Assembly (NCBI GenBank): GCA_963823505.1
Contig: CAWGLY010000005.1
Span: forward strand, 1,984,001 to 2,048,000
Length of the DNA stretch: 64,000 nucleotides
Origin: DATHZQ01 sp963823505
GTDB taxonomy: Bacteria; Actinomycetota; Acidimicrobiia; Spongiisociales; UBA5794
Direction of reading: 5' to 3'
Both the position numbers and the translations under genes were made by a program. The notes below the pieces were generated by a model. It saw nothing but the letters and a program-made list of their open reading frames with translations, was not told where the DNA came from and made no database searches. Shown piece by piece: positions 1-8,744 of the stretch; within the stretch, counting starts at the first letter, position 1; every line of letters starts with the position of its first letter.

Positions 1-2187
1 CTCCACCATCCCGAGCTCCGTGTACAGCGCCAGCAACCCCAACCGCCACGTGCCCACCTCGGTGCTGGGATCGCCGGTTATGAGCGGCCGCACATCTTCG
101 AGACCTGTCTCGCGACGAATCATGAACGTCGCCGCCGAGTGCAGCCCGTCCAGCCGCTCGGAATCGAAAGCATCACCGAGTCCGATCACGCCGTCGAGCG
201 ACTGGGCCGCCCCCTCGAAGTCACCGGAGATGAACCGCGAACTTGCCACCGACATACCGGTGCCTGCACGATCGAGCGGCTGCCCAGACCGATCGAGCGC
301 GGCGAGCAGGTCCTGCGTTGCGCTCTCCCACTTCTCGGGAAGACCCAGCGTGTAGGCGGTCGATCCCCGGGTGAACGACACTTGAGTCAGCAAGCCGTCG
401 TCGTTGAGCTTCTTGGCGATGCGCACTGCCTCGTCGAGTCGCTCCATGTCCACCGATCGCACTTCGGGCACGTAGGCAACGGGAAAATGCAGCGCCACGG
501 CGAGCAGCCGCTCGTCACCGAACTCCCGCGCCTTCGCCAGCACCTGATCGCCCACCTCTTGTGCCTCGATATGGCGACCGCTGTATTCGAGCGCTCGGCT
601 CAGGCTGGCGCGCAACTGAATGTGCAGCGCCTGGTGCGCTTCGGCATCGAGCACTCGGTCGGCAGCGGTCAGCTTCGCCGTGGCATCGCCGCCGTCGTAC
701 CCGGGCCGCCACCCGGCGTCCTCGAAGCCGACCGCCGCCAACGCCATCGTCTCCGGGTTGGCCGATTCACAGAGTCCGCCATACAACCGTTGCGCCTCAC
801 GGAAGGAGCCGCCCTTCACGTGATTGGCTGCGGCTTCCAGCAACAGACGCTCCCGTGCGTCGCCTGATCGCTCCAGCCCGGCGGCCCGCTCCAGGTGCTC
901 CGCAGCTTCCTCGAAGGCAAGGCGCGTTGCGGCAAACCGACCGGCTCGCTCGAGATAGTCCACTGCCTTGGCAGGGTCGCCGAGGGCACCCGCTGCTGCC
1001 TCGTGATGCCCAATGAGCGCAGCCGCACCGGGACGATCGCCCAACCGCGACTCGAGAGTGCGGGCAATCCGTGCGTGGAGCTCTTGCAGCCGGGACGGTC
1101 GAATCTGGTCGACGATGGCCTGCCGCGCCAACTCATGCACGAACGCGTAGCCCGATGGGCGCACCATCAGCAGACCGGCCTCGACGGCAGCGTCCAGAGC
1201 AGCAAGCGCGACTTCCCGACCCGACCGGCTCGCGTCGACAACGGTGTCGATCTCGATGTCGACGCTGCACAACGCCGCCACCTCCAACGCATCGGTCTCG
1301 ACACTCGCCAGCGCCGCGATCCGACCGTGCAGCGCGTCCCCAACGCTCGGCGGAATCGCCAGCCGACCGGCGGCCAGCCCCGCAAGTCCGCCTGACGCCA
1401 CGATGCTGGACCACACCTCGTTCAGAAAGAACGGATTGCCGCCGGTGTGATCTCGCAGCAGGGTGGCACCCTGAAGCAGCGCCTCAGGCTCGTGCCCCGT
1501 TCGCCGCGCCAGAAACACCGCGATCTCATCGACGCTGAGCCCTTCGAGATCGATTCGGCGCACCCCAGGGAGTCGGTACAGGTCGGAGATCGTCCGGATG
1601 AGCAGCGCCGATCTGTCCGGCAACGTCGAGCGGAACGTGGCGATGACCACGAGCTGCCGGGAGTCCCGGGACCGCGCAACGTGTGCCAGCAACTCCATCG
1701 ACGGTTGCGAAGCCCAGTGGAGGTCATCGATGACCAGCATCACGACGCGATCGCTCGACAGCGCTGCCACCACGTCGACGACTGCATCAAACAGATCGAC
1801 CCGGCGGGCTTCGGTCGGATCGGCCGCTTCTTCGCCGTGAAAGAAGCGACGCACCAGCTCGAATCCCTCGGCGTCGGATCTCCCGATGGTCTCGATCACA
1901 CCGCCAAACGCCTCCACAAAGGGCTGAAATGGCGTCGTGTGGTCGGCAAAACACCGGCCGTGGAGCACCAACGCACCCCGATGATGGGCTGCGGTGGCGG
2001 CCTCGGCAGCAAGCCGGCTCTTACCCGCACCGGGCGGGCCGCCGATGAACACGACCTGACGGTGACCGGCAAGGGCTTCGTCCCACGCCGCCTCGATGGT
2101 GCGCCGCTCCCGCACGCGGCCGACGAGTTCGGGCATCGTGCTGGCGTCGACCGATGCCGGGAGTCCGGTGTTGGAGACATTCGTCAC
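1..2187 (-). CDS. AAA-ATPase transcriptional regulator (LuxR/MalT-like), 3' end cut by window edge
   Basis: The reading frame is open from a GTG at 2187 to base 1, giving 729 codons without the C-terminus. The Walker A motif GGPPGAGKS lies at about residues 49-57. A Walker B-like VIDDLHW lies near residue 150. The rest is an alpha-helical, TPR-like region. This is the layout of large STAND-type regulators that sense a ligand and bind DNA through a C-terminal helix-turn-helix; that helix-turn-helix would lie outside the window and is assumed. The GTG start is chosen because the P-loop domain begins soon after it and no earlier start is convincing. An adenylate-cyclase-type or AfsR-type regulator is an alternative. 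The ATPase core is certain and the DNA-binding role is inference. Confidence 0.8.
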   Translation of the reverse strand, partial: MTNVSNTGLPASVDASTMPELVGRVRERRTIEAAWDEALAGHRQVVFIGGPPGAGKSRLAAEAATAAHHRGALVLHGRCFADHTTPFQPFVEAFGGVIETIGRSDAEGFELVRRFFHGEEAADPTEARRVDLFDAVVDVVAALSSDRVVMLVIDDLHWASQPSMELLAHVARSRDSRQLVVIATFRSTLPDRSALLIRTISDLYRLPGVRRIDLEGLSVDEIAVFLARRTGHEPEALLQGATLLRDHTGGNPFFLNEVWSSIVASGGLAGLAAGRLAIPPSVGDALHGRIAALASVETDALEVAALCSVDIEIDTVVDASRSGREVALAALDAAVEAGLLMVRPSGYAFVHELARQAIVDQIRPSRLQELHARIARTLESRLGDRPGAAALIGHHEAAAGALGDPAKAVDYLERAGRFAATRLAFEEAAEHLERAAGLERSGDARERLLLEAAANHVKGGSFREAQRLYGGLCESANPETMALAAVGFEDAGWRPGYDGGDATAKLTAADRVLDAEAHQALHIQLRASLSRALEYSGRHIEAQEVGDQVLAKAREFGDERLLAVALHFPVAYVPEVRSVDMERLDEAVRIAKKLNDDGLLTQVSFTRGSTAYTLGLPEKWESATQDLLAALDRSGQPLDRAGTGMSVASSRFISGDFEGAAQSLDGVIGLGDAFDSERLDGLHSAATFMIRRETGLEDVRPLITGDPSTEVGTWRLGLLALYTELGMVE

Positions 2188-2354
2188 CCGCCGAATGTAC
2201 CGCGGCGCCCTCACCGATAGCCATAGTCATTGATGACTACTCGACCGCCTCCTGACAATGATCCAGACCGGTCATGTCAGCGCTCCACGGGTGCCATACG
2301 TTCGCCGAGAGGTCGTCGCACTCGCGATGACACGGACCCAAGGAGGAAGAAGAC

Positions 2355-3002
2355 ATGGCCAAGTACAAGGCAATGGTGGCGATGGCGATCGCCGCTGCCG
2401 CGCTGGTTGCGATGATCCCCGCTGCTTCAGCGGCCACGACCACCGACGTCACGACGGAGAACGTGTCGTGGTGGTGGGACGGCACGTCCACCGTCGGCAC
2501 GTCGCACCTTGCGCGCACCGAAGACGGCCTTCAGGCCAAGTTCGTTGCGAAGGACCTGACTCCCGGGGATGCGGTGACCCTGTGGGTCATCACGTTCAAC
2601 AACCCCGAGGCGTGCTCGACCACGCCGTGCTCGATTCCTGCCGACGTGTTCAACGAAGCCGCCGGTGCGGACTTCTACTGGGCAGCCGGCAAGGTCGTCG
2701 GCGCCAACGGACGGGCGGTCCTCAGCGGCAGGCTCAACGTCGGCCAAACCGCCTACTCGGGCAAGGTCGAGATAGGAGCCGGCGATGCGGTACCGCTCGA
2801 CAATCCATTCGGAGCCGAAGTCGTGCTTGCGACGCACAGCCATGGCCCCGCGGCTACGGGAGCCGAGCTCTACGCTCAGCTCACCTCCTTCACGGGCGGC
2901 TGTGAGAAGTTCAACGGAGCCGACGGGTTTGCGACGGGATTCGGCGATCTCCCCGACGAAGCCGGCGAGTGCGCAACCATCCAACGCTCGCTGCATCAGT
3001 AG
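2355..3002 (+). CDS. secreted protein of unknown function
   Basis: This 215-residue protein starts with a clear Sec signal peptide: a short basic stretch, a hydrophobic core rich in Ala/Met, and an Ala-Ser-Ala cleavage region near residue 27. The mature part is Gly/Ala/Thr rich, has four Cys, and has no membrane segment. A strong AGGAGG ribosome site lies 9 bases before the ATG. I do not recognise the family. The mature part could be a beta-rich exported domain. It is a single gene, divergent from the regulator on its left and closed by a strong hairpin at 3018-3064. Confidence 0.8.
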   Translation: MAKYKAMVAMAIAAAALVAMIPAASAATTTDVTTENVSWWWDGTSTVGTSHLARTEDGLQAKFVAKDLTPGDAVTLWVITFNNPEACSTTPCSIPADVFNEAAGADFYWAAGKVVGANGRAVLSGRLNVGQTAYSGKVEIGAGDAVPLDNPFGAEVVLATHSHGPAATGAELYAQLTSFTGGCEKFNGADGFATGFGDLPDEAGECATIQRSLHQ

Positions 3003-3017
3003 GCGACGTCCGACATC

Positions 3018-3064
3018 CGCACAACGATGCGCACCCCCACGATGGGGGTGCGCATCGTTGTGCG
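3018..3064. terminator. perfect 22-bp hairpin, likely terminator
   Basis: A perfect inverted repeat of 22 bp with a 3-base loop (CGA at 3040-3042) lies 15 bases after the stop codon of the secreted-protein gene. No T-tract follows, as is common for actinobacterial terminators. It separates that gene from the promoter of the toxin-like gene. Confidence 0.75.
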
Positions 3065-3095
3065 TAGTAGGGAGGCTCCAACCCTTTGACGTTGT

Positions 3096-3124
3096 TTGAC
3101 AATGTCTACACGGGTTTTTAGCCT
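3096..3124 (+). promoter_or_regulatory. leaderless promoter of the toxin-like gene
   Basis: A consensus -35 TTGACA at 3096-3101 is followed by a 17-base spacer and a -10 hexamer TAGCCT at 3119-3124. An ATG lies at 3131, seven bases after the -10 box, so the transcript would begin on the start codon. A second TTGACG at 3086-3091 lies just upstream. The TTG at 3096 that opens the long reading frame is therefore probably the -35 box and not a start codon. Confidence 0.65.
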
Positions 3125-3130
3125 CTTTCC

Positions 3131-5051
3131 ATGTCGACGTACTCGGGCGATCCCACCCTCATGGACGGCTTTGGCCGCAGCGTTGGCGTCGACGTCGGAG
3201 ACGGTGTTCGGGCTGGGTGCATCAACCACCATGCTGCTCGCAAACCATGGCTACGGTGGTTCCGCAGCCAGCGTCGGCGCTGAGATCGGCGGTGCGACGG
3301 CTTTCCTCGACGCATGGGCAGCCTCACTACGCGATCGGGCGGTACGGCTCACCGACACCACGTTCCGCCATTTCGTCTATGTCGAACCCCGGGCGTTGAC
3401 GGCTTCGGCGTGGCGGGCGCAGCACGTCGACCCCGAGCTGGTGCGGTTTGCGTCGTGGCGCCAGACCCTCATGGAAGATGCCCTGGCCGAGCTCGAGAGT
3501 GCCCAAGCCGCACGGGTCCAGCTCGAAGACGAGATCGCGGCACTTGTTACCGTTCCCTATCCGGTAGCACTATCCGTCGGACCGGGGCTCGAGCGGGATC
3601 TCGGACACGCCGTGGTCGCCGAGTTGGAGGCCGTGCGTCGGGTCACGCTTCTCGATGGAGGCGATGCAGCCGCCCTGGCCGAGCTCGACCCCCTCATCGC
3701 GATTCTCGAACACGAGCTGTTCGTCGGCGCCCCGAAACCCGAAGTCGATGGGACAATCGTCACGGAGGCGACGGACGCCATCCGCGACGCCCTCAACGAA
3801 TCGTGGTTCGGGGATGTCGGCCGGGGCGACCTGCTCACGATCCAGCGAGCGCTGGCCGACCTCCCAGCCACCGAGTTCGATGCCGTCATCGCCAACCTCT
3901 CCGACGATGAGCTCTACCGATGGTTCAGCGATCTCGATGGGATACGTGGCGGCAACCTCAACACCGAAGAAGAAGCGGCGCTGTTCGGCATGCTCGCCGC
4001 CAAGGGCTCGGCGGAAACCCTGTGGCGACTCACGCTCGCCGAGCGAGGCGAGAAGCTCGCGGAGATGGCGGACGCCGTCCTTCTGCATGCACCGACCCCC
4101 GTCCGCATGCAGTACCTGGAAACTGCGGCAACGGAATACTCCAACGACAACGAGCTGTTCGTGGCCATGTCCGTCCTGACGTCGCTGACCGACGATCAGA
4201 CCCTCGCGGTGTCCATTGCGCTGCACGAGGCGGGTGCGCTCGATCGGTTTGGTGAGGACGCCCAGCGACTCTACGACGCAATGGAACGCGGCAACGGTCG
4301 GGACGATGCGATCCCGGTCGAGTTCGTCGAAGGCCTTTTCGGCGGCGTGGTCGGGGCGGTGAAGGGCCTGACAGCCCTCACCATCCAGGGCCTGTGGGAT
4401 CGACACACATTCAAAAAGGCATGGGGTGGCGTCGGCAACCTCGGCGTGATGCTGTTCACGGACCCGGGCGAATTCCTCAGCACGGTGCTCGACCTGGAGA
4501 CCTTTGGCGACAACCCGAGCTACTGGGCGGGCCAGCTCATTCCGTCCCTGATCGGCGCCAAGGGCCTCACGAAGCTCGCCCGCACCGGGCGGCTCGGGAC
4601 GGCGCTCAAGTCGCTGACCGCAAAGCTCGACCAGGTCGTCATCGCAGCCCGGGTCCGGCTCGCCGTTTCCCTCGCAGACGAAACCGGCAGCATCGGCAGG
4701 GGCGCCTCACTCCTCGTGTTTGCTGAATCCAAGTGGGACTGGATCTTCGGACTCGGCACGGGCAATCCTCACAACGTGCAGCGATCGGCTCACCTTGCCG
4801 AGACCTTTGCGCGCGTGGGGATCACCGACACGCCAGCAGGACGCGCCATCCTCTCTTCCCACTTGGAGCGGGTCGTAGGCGATCCGACCAATGTCGTCAG
4901 ACGATGGACCAACGACCATGGCGTGCGTTTGGTCGAGCGCGAATCGTTGCTGGCCACGCCGTCCGGCAGGTTCATCAAGCTGCTCACGACGTGGGAAGAA
5001 CTGCCCGGAGGCCTCTTCCGATTCGTTACCGTGATCCCGAAGGAAGGGTGA
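3131..5051 (+). CDS. WXG100-like N-terminus polymorphic toxin candidate (apparent frameshift near 3167)
   Basis: The leaderless ATG at 3131 encodes MSTYSGDPTLMDG in one frame. The rest of the gene (ALAAALASTSETVFGLG and onward) is open in the next frame from 3168. Removing one G of GACGGCT at 3167-3168 joins them into a protein of about 639 residues. The joined N-terminus is a helical ESAT-6/WXG100-like stretch. The middle is alpha-helical and acidic. Near residues 410-480 there is a Gly-rich hydrophobic part typical of pre-toxin regions. The last 95 residues form a compact domain with conserved-looking His, Arg and Trp residues and the motif TPSGRF, a possible RNase-type toxin (inference). 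The next gene starts 4 bases later and fits an immunity protein. A non-toxin surface protein is the alternative. If the frameshift is real, only a 50-aa product forms. Confidence 0.6.
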
Positions 5052-5055
5052 AGCC

Positions 5056-5448
5056 ATGAGCCGAGAACTCGAAGTCCCCAGCCGTCTCCGGGTACTAGAG
5101 ACGCTGTCCATCGACCCGGCGGTGGGCGAAGAGCCGTGGATCAGTCTGTATCGCTTCGATGACCTCGAGGGCCATGAGCTCCTCGTGTCGGTCGACGCCG
5201 TGGGCCGCAGCCTGTCGTGCAGCCACACGTCGCCGGCGGGCGCCACCACCCGAATCGACACCGAAGGGGTCACGTCGTTCCAGGTCGACCACTCCAACGG
5301 GGTGCGCTTCCTGTCGTGTGACGTATCGCTCGGCACGGCGTCGGGACGGTTGATGATCACCGTCGATCCGCAGCCATCGATCACATTCGGGTTGCTGAAC
5401 TCCGACCCCGACGCCGGGTACCTTCCGGAAGCCGAATCGGGCCATTAG
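5056..5448 (+). CDS. putative immunity protein for the upstream toxin
   Basis: This small soluble protein of 130 residues has no signal peptide or membrane segment. It is acidic and predicted beta-rich. Its ATG follows the toxin stop by 4 bases and uses the AAGGAAGG at the end of the toxin gene as ribosome site, so the two are translated together. Size, spacing and the toxin-like neighbour are what is usually seen for immunity genes of polymorphic toxins. I do not recognise the family, and the role is inferred from position alone. Its TAG stop is the first triplet of the 35-bp repeat at 5446-5480. Confidence 0.6.
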   Translation: MSRELEVPSRLRVLETLSIDPAVGEEPWISLYRFDDLEGHELLVSVDAVGRSLSCSHTSPAGATTRIDTEGVTSFQVDHSNGVRFLSCDVSLGTASGRLMITVDPQPSITFGLLNSDPDAGYLPEAESGH

Positions 5449-5617
5449 GAGACTGCTGATCAAATCGTCGTGAGGGCTCGCGGGTTCGACACGGTGCCTT
5501 GGCACGAACTCGGCCACGAGTTCGAGCTGACATTGATCGGCAGTGTGCTAGGCCTCCGGAACACGCGGCGAGAACGACCGTGGCAGCGAGGAGCCCCACC
5601 CACATCATCCTGGTCAT
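5381..5617 (-). pseudogene. lipoprotein gene remnant (signal peptide only)
   Basis: The ATG at 5617 has a GGAGGG ribosome site and encodes a classic lipoprotein signal peptide with lipobox LAAC, the Cys being residue 20. After about residue 23 the reading frame becomes Arg/Ser rich and runs antisense through the 35-bp repeat and into the immunity gene. That is not what a real mature lipoprotein looks like. I read it as the 5' stub of a lipoprotein gene whose remainder was lost at the repeat boundary. It could also be a very short genuine lipoprotein. Confidence 0.4.
5446..5480 (+). repeat. 35-bp dispersed repeat, copy 1
   Basis: This copy matches 27089-27123 at 30 of 35 positions in the same orientation. 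All five differences are transitions. Both copies begin exactly at the TAG stop codon of a gene (here the immunity-like gene). The shared core is GATCARATCGTCGTGA. No transposase lies nearby. Confidence 0.65.
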
Positions 5618-5684
5618 CGTCCCAACCCTCCGCCTGGCCGGCCGTCGTCGACTCCGCAAGATCCCCGCTACCGGTCGTATTCGG

Positions 5685-6455
5685 TCACGGGGCGGTGCCG
5701 GCGGCCTGGCGCGGATCTGTGGCCGGGGTGAGAGCGGTGATCCGAAACCGGAAGAACTCGCCCTCTCTCCAACGGTCGGTGCCGTAGAACCAGCCCATCC
5801 GCCCCGAAGACGGAATGGTCACGCCTCCAAATGTCTGGTGCCGGTCGAACTCGCCGCCAAAGGGGTGGAGACTCCACGTCCCGGTCTCGTCGGGATCACC
5901 CCACCGGTCGAAGACGACGGAAGCGATGCAGGCGTCTTCGCCGAGCCGGTACTCCATGGAGAACGGGTGATCATCGATGGTCCACGCCGCTCGAAGATGG
6001 TCCTCGCCCAACGCGGTCCATTCGACACCGAAGCGGGGCAGTGCCGCCGTGGGGATCCACACCGCTTCTGCCGCACCGCGAGCGGCACCGGAGCGTGACA
6101 CATCCGGACCGTCGGCGTGCACCAACTGCTTCAGCCCGAGCAGCTTCCAATCCATACCGCCCTCACCCACGGCATACCGGTCGGCCCCGCCGATGACCAG
6201 CGCCACCCGGGCAGTCCACACAAACCCGGCGTGCGGGCTGAGAATCTCCCTGGCGCGAAACGGCATCCACCGTCCGAGCTTGATACTGCCACGCATCCGG
6301 ATATCGGCGGTCCGGGCAAGCGGAGTGCCAGGGACGATGGCTGAACGGAAGTACCGGCCGACCGATTCCGGCAGACCCGCCAGCTCGGCCTCGCTGAAGA
6401 ACCCGGCCGGAGCCTGGACGATCTTTGCTTCGTGTCGTGGGGATTTGGCAACCAT
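5685..6455 (-). CDS. DUF6544-like (DUF6920) family protein
   Basis: This 256-residue protein has no signal peptide. It contains the pattern seen in the DUF6544/DUF6920 family: LPESVGRYF near the N-terminus, a central WIPTAALP, and a C-terminal segment with FGGVTIPSSG and Trp-Phe-Tyr residues. No function is established for the family as far as I know. The ATG at 6455 lies in a minus-strand group behind the YitT-like gene, 42 bases downstream of its stop. The assignment rests on recalled sequence resemblance. Confidence 0.7.
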   Translation of the reverse strand: MVAKSPRHEAKIVQAPAGFFSEAELAGLPESVGRYFRSAIVPGTPLARTADIRMRGSIKLGRWMPFRAREILSPHAGFVWTARVALVIGGADRYAVGEGGMDWKLLGLKQLVHADGPDVSRSGAARGAAEAVWIPTAALPRFGVEWTALGEDHLRAAWTIDDHPFSMEYRLGEDACIASVVFDRWGDPDETGTWSLHPFGGEFDRHQTFGGVTIPSSGRMGWFYGTDRWREGEFFRFRITALTPATDPRQAAGTAP

Positions 6456-6497
6456 GGGCTCACGCCATGATCGCAGCCGCGGCTGAGCTTGGATCTA

Positions 6498-7385
6498 CTA
6501 TCGAACGAGACCGCCGCGGCGCTGGTGGGCGTGGCCGATCACAGTGAAGGCATCCGGATCGACGCCCTGGATAGCATCGACGAGCCGGCTGGTCTCGGCC
6601 CGGCTGACCGTGCAGAACAGAATGTGGCGGTTCTCGTCGGTGTACATCCCCGTCGCCTCCCATGCCGTCACCCCGACCCGCATGGTGTTGAACACGATCG
6701 CCGACACCGCATCGGGCTTGTCGGTGACCACGGTGACCGTGCGGACGACGCTTGGCCCCTCCAACACGTAGTCGAGCGCAAGACCGTTGACGAACAGCAG
6801 CACGACGCCGTACAGCGCCTTCTCCCACCCGAACGTCAGCCCCTGGAGCGCAATGACGAGACCATCGAGCATGAGGTAGATCTGGCTCACGGGGAGACCG
6901 GTACGCAGCTGGACAATACGGCTGATGACTCCGGTTCCGGCCGCCGTGCCCTGAGCACGGAACACCAGCCCGGCGCCGATGCCGGAAACGACCCCGCCGA
7001 ACAGGGCCATCAGCAGCAGGTCGTCAGAGATCCCGGCGGGAAACACGCGGCCGATGGTGTCGACACCGACGTTGTAGAGCACCACGACATACAAGGTGCG
7101 GAGAAGGAACTGCTTGCCACCCAGCATGGCGTAGCCGAGGACGAGCACCGGGATGTTGAGGACCATCATCACGAGACCGGGGGCGTAGCCCAGCCAATCG
7201 TTGGCCACCAGCGCCAAACCGCCGACGCCACCGCCGGCGATGCCGTACGGGAGCATGAACGTGCGGAACGCATAGATCAACAGCACCGCACCGACCGTGA
7301 GCAACCCGAAGTCGATTGCGACACGGATCAGCTGCGGCTTCGACGGTTGGGGAAGACCGACCTTGGGGGAGAGAAGACTGACCAT
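6498..7385 (-). CDS. YitT family membrane protein (DUF161 + DUF2179)
   Basis: The protein has 295 residues. About 175 residues with five to six membrane segments (including a Gly-rich AGGGVGGLAL) are followed by a soluble C-terminal domain that begins around VVTDKPD and ends with VIGHAHQ. This matches the YitT family, integral membrane proteins with a DUF2179 tail of unknown transport role. The frame is open further upstream, but the ATG at 7385 has an AGGTAGG ribosome site and starts right before the first membrane segment. The 160 upstream codons look like antisense of nothing conserved and are excluded. Confidence 0.85.
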   Translation of the reverse strand: MVSLLSPKVGLPQPSKPQLIRVAIDFGLLTVGAVLLIYAFRTFMLPYGIAGGGVGGLALVANDWLGYAPGLVMMVLNIPVLVLGYAMLGGKQFLLRTLYVVVLYNVGVDTIGRVFPAGISDDLLLMALFGGVVSGIGAGLVFRAQGTAAGTGVISRIVQLRTGLPVSQIYLMLDGLVIALQGLTFGWEKALYGVVLLFVNGLALDYVLEGPSVVRTVTVVTDKPDAVSAIVFNTMRVGVTAWEATGMYTDENRHILFCTVSRAETSRLVDAIQGVDPDAFTVIGHAHQRRGGLVR

Positions 7386-7608
7386 TCTTGGACCTACCTG
7401 ACAACAAAGTGGCGGGAGTGTAACTGGCAAATGGAGCAGATATGCCACGTTCTGGCGCAAATGAGCCGAACGCCTCAGCCCGACTCGTCCTGCGTCGGGC
7501 AGAGGTCCGTCTGGGCTGCTCACGAAGGAGACTGCTGCGTCGATACGGAAGATCGGCAGCCCGACGCCGCCCATCGTCGGGTTGACGGCGCAGGGGGCGA
7601 TGTGCCCG

Positions 7609-8148
7609 TCAGCTCGCCCACAGCCAGGCATAGACGGCCACCCAGAACAGCGCCCAAACGCCGACGACGAGGCGGCGTGGCAAGAAGCGCCGTCCCAGGA
7701 CTCCGAGGATGCCCGCAGCCACGCTCGACAGGACAAACCGGAACGCACGGCCGGGGATGGTCCACCACACCAGACCCGGCACGCTCGCGCTCTGGTCCCC
7801 TGCCGCCAGCGCATAGAGCTTGTAGGGCTGCGCCTGGCGAGGGCCATCGAGCAGCGCCGCACTGCCGCCCGCCGCTACCTCGTCCGCCACCCGGTCGATC
7901 ATGGCGGCATCGATCCCAGGGAGCCACGCCATGGCCAGTTCGCCGGAGCCGACATCCGCGGCACCCCACCCGTAGGTGAAGAGTCCGCCGACGACAGCCC
8001 CGGCCACGGCGACAACGCTGAGTCGTAGCGCCGGCCGCATCCCTTTCCGCACCGCCACCCAGGTGAGGAACACGTCGGGGATCACGAAGAACATCACCGC
8101 CTCGGCGAAGCCCCACAGCCCGGCCACTCCGGCGTCACCCCGGTTCAT
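7609..8148 (-). CDS. small DedA-like membrane protein
   Basis: This is a 179-residue membrane protein with about four hydrophobic segments, starting MNRGDAGVAGLWGFAE. The N-terminal stretch GFAEAVMFFVIPDV and the C-terminal RRFLPRR pattern resemble short DedA/SNARE-associated or YqaA-like proteins, but the resemblance is weak. The ATG at 8148 overlaps the stop of the acyltransferase gene by 4 bases (ATGA), so it is the last gene of the phospholipid operon. A role in membrane lipid handling is inferred from that position only. Confidence 0.75.
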   Translation of the reverse strand: MNRGDAGVAGLWGFAEAVMFFVIPDVFLTWVAVRKGMRPALRLSVVAVAGAVVGGLFTYGWGAADVGSGELAMAWLPGIDAAMIDRVADEVAAGGSAALLDGPRQAQPYKLYALAAGDQSASVPGLVWWTIPGRAFRFVLSSVAAGILGVLGRRFLPRRLVVGVWALFWVAVYAWLWAS

Positions 8149-8744
8149 GCGAGCGCTTCGACCCGGCGCCGCAGCTCGTGGGCGCCGACCCTGGGGTCGG
8201 CGCCGACCAGCGGCACCTGCTCCCCCACCCGAACCGTGCACTCGTACCGCCGTGGCAGGCGCCGGTGTCGAGGCAGCACCTGGTCGCAGCCCCGCAGCCA
8301 CACGGGGACGACGACTGCATCGGGATGCAACGTCGCCAGCTTGGCCACGCCGCAGCGAAAGCGCCCCAACCTGCCGGGCTCGCCCCGGGTGCCCTCAGGG
8401 AACATCATCACGATGTGGCCGCTGGCAAGCGCTGCCGATGCAGCCGCCAGCGGATCGCCTGCCCGGTTGCCGCGATCGACAGGCACCGCACCGAGGACCT
8501 GGCTGGAGAACCAGGCTACGAGTCGGTTGCGGAACCAGTAGTCGGCTGCAGCCGCAGGGCGCACGATCTCCACTACTTCGCTGGGGAAGGCAGCCAGCAA
8601 CAGCGCAGTGTCAATATGGCTGTTGTGGTTCGCCACGACGATCGCCGGACCCTGCTGCGGCAGGCGTTCGGGATGATCCACCTGGATTCCCGTCAGCCTG
8701 CGCATCAGCGGCCGCAGCACACGCCGGTGGAGGATCTGCTTCAT
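8145..8744 (-). CDS. 1-acyl-sn-glycerol-3-phosphate acyltransferase (PlsC family)
   Basis: The protein has 199 residues with the four acyltransferase blocks. NHNSHID (the H-x4-D catalytic pair) lies at about residues 39-45. A PVDRGN block follows, then FPEGTRG near residue 116, then a VPVWLRG region. The family transfers an acyl chain to lysophosphatidic acid or a related lyso-lipid on the inner face of the membrane. The start at 8744 overlaps the CdsA stop by 4 bases (ATGA). The much longer open frame upstream is the shadow of CdsA. In this operon it probably supplies the substrate for CdsA or remodels a special lipid. Confidence 0.9.
   Translation of the reverse strand: MKQILHRRVLRPLMRRLTGIQVDHPERLPQQGPAIVVANHNSHIDTALLLAAFPSEVVEIVRPAAAADYWFRNRLVAWFSSQVLGAVPVDRGNRAGDPLAAASAALASGHIVMMFPEGTRGEPGRLGRFRCGVAKLATLHPDAVVVPVWLRGCDQVLPRHRRLPRRYECTVRVGEQVPLVGADPRVGAHELRRRVEALA

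Noticed and set aside
3096..3130. TTG at 3096 as the start of the 651-codon frame
   Set aside because: It is the -35 hexamer TTGACA of a good promoter, and the encoded first residues look unlike protein.
5470..5787. Plus-strand frame with HELGHE, suggesting a metalloprotease
   Set aside because: Only the short motif fits. The rest of the frame is Arg/Ser/Pro rich and antisense to a lipoprotein stub and the DUF6544 gene.
7529..7545. Third copy of the 35-bp repeat (GGAGACTGCTG)
   Set aside because: Only 11 bases match and the rest diverges; chance is enough.
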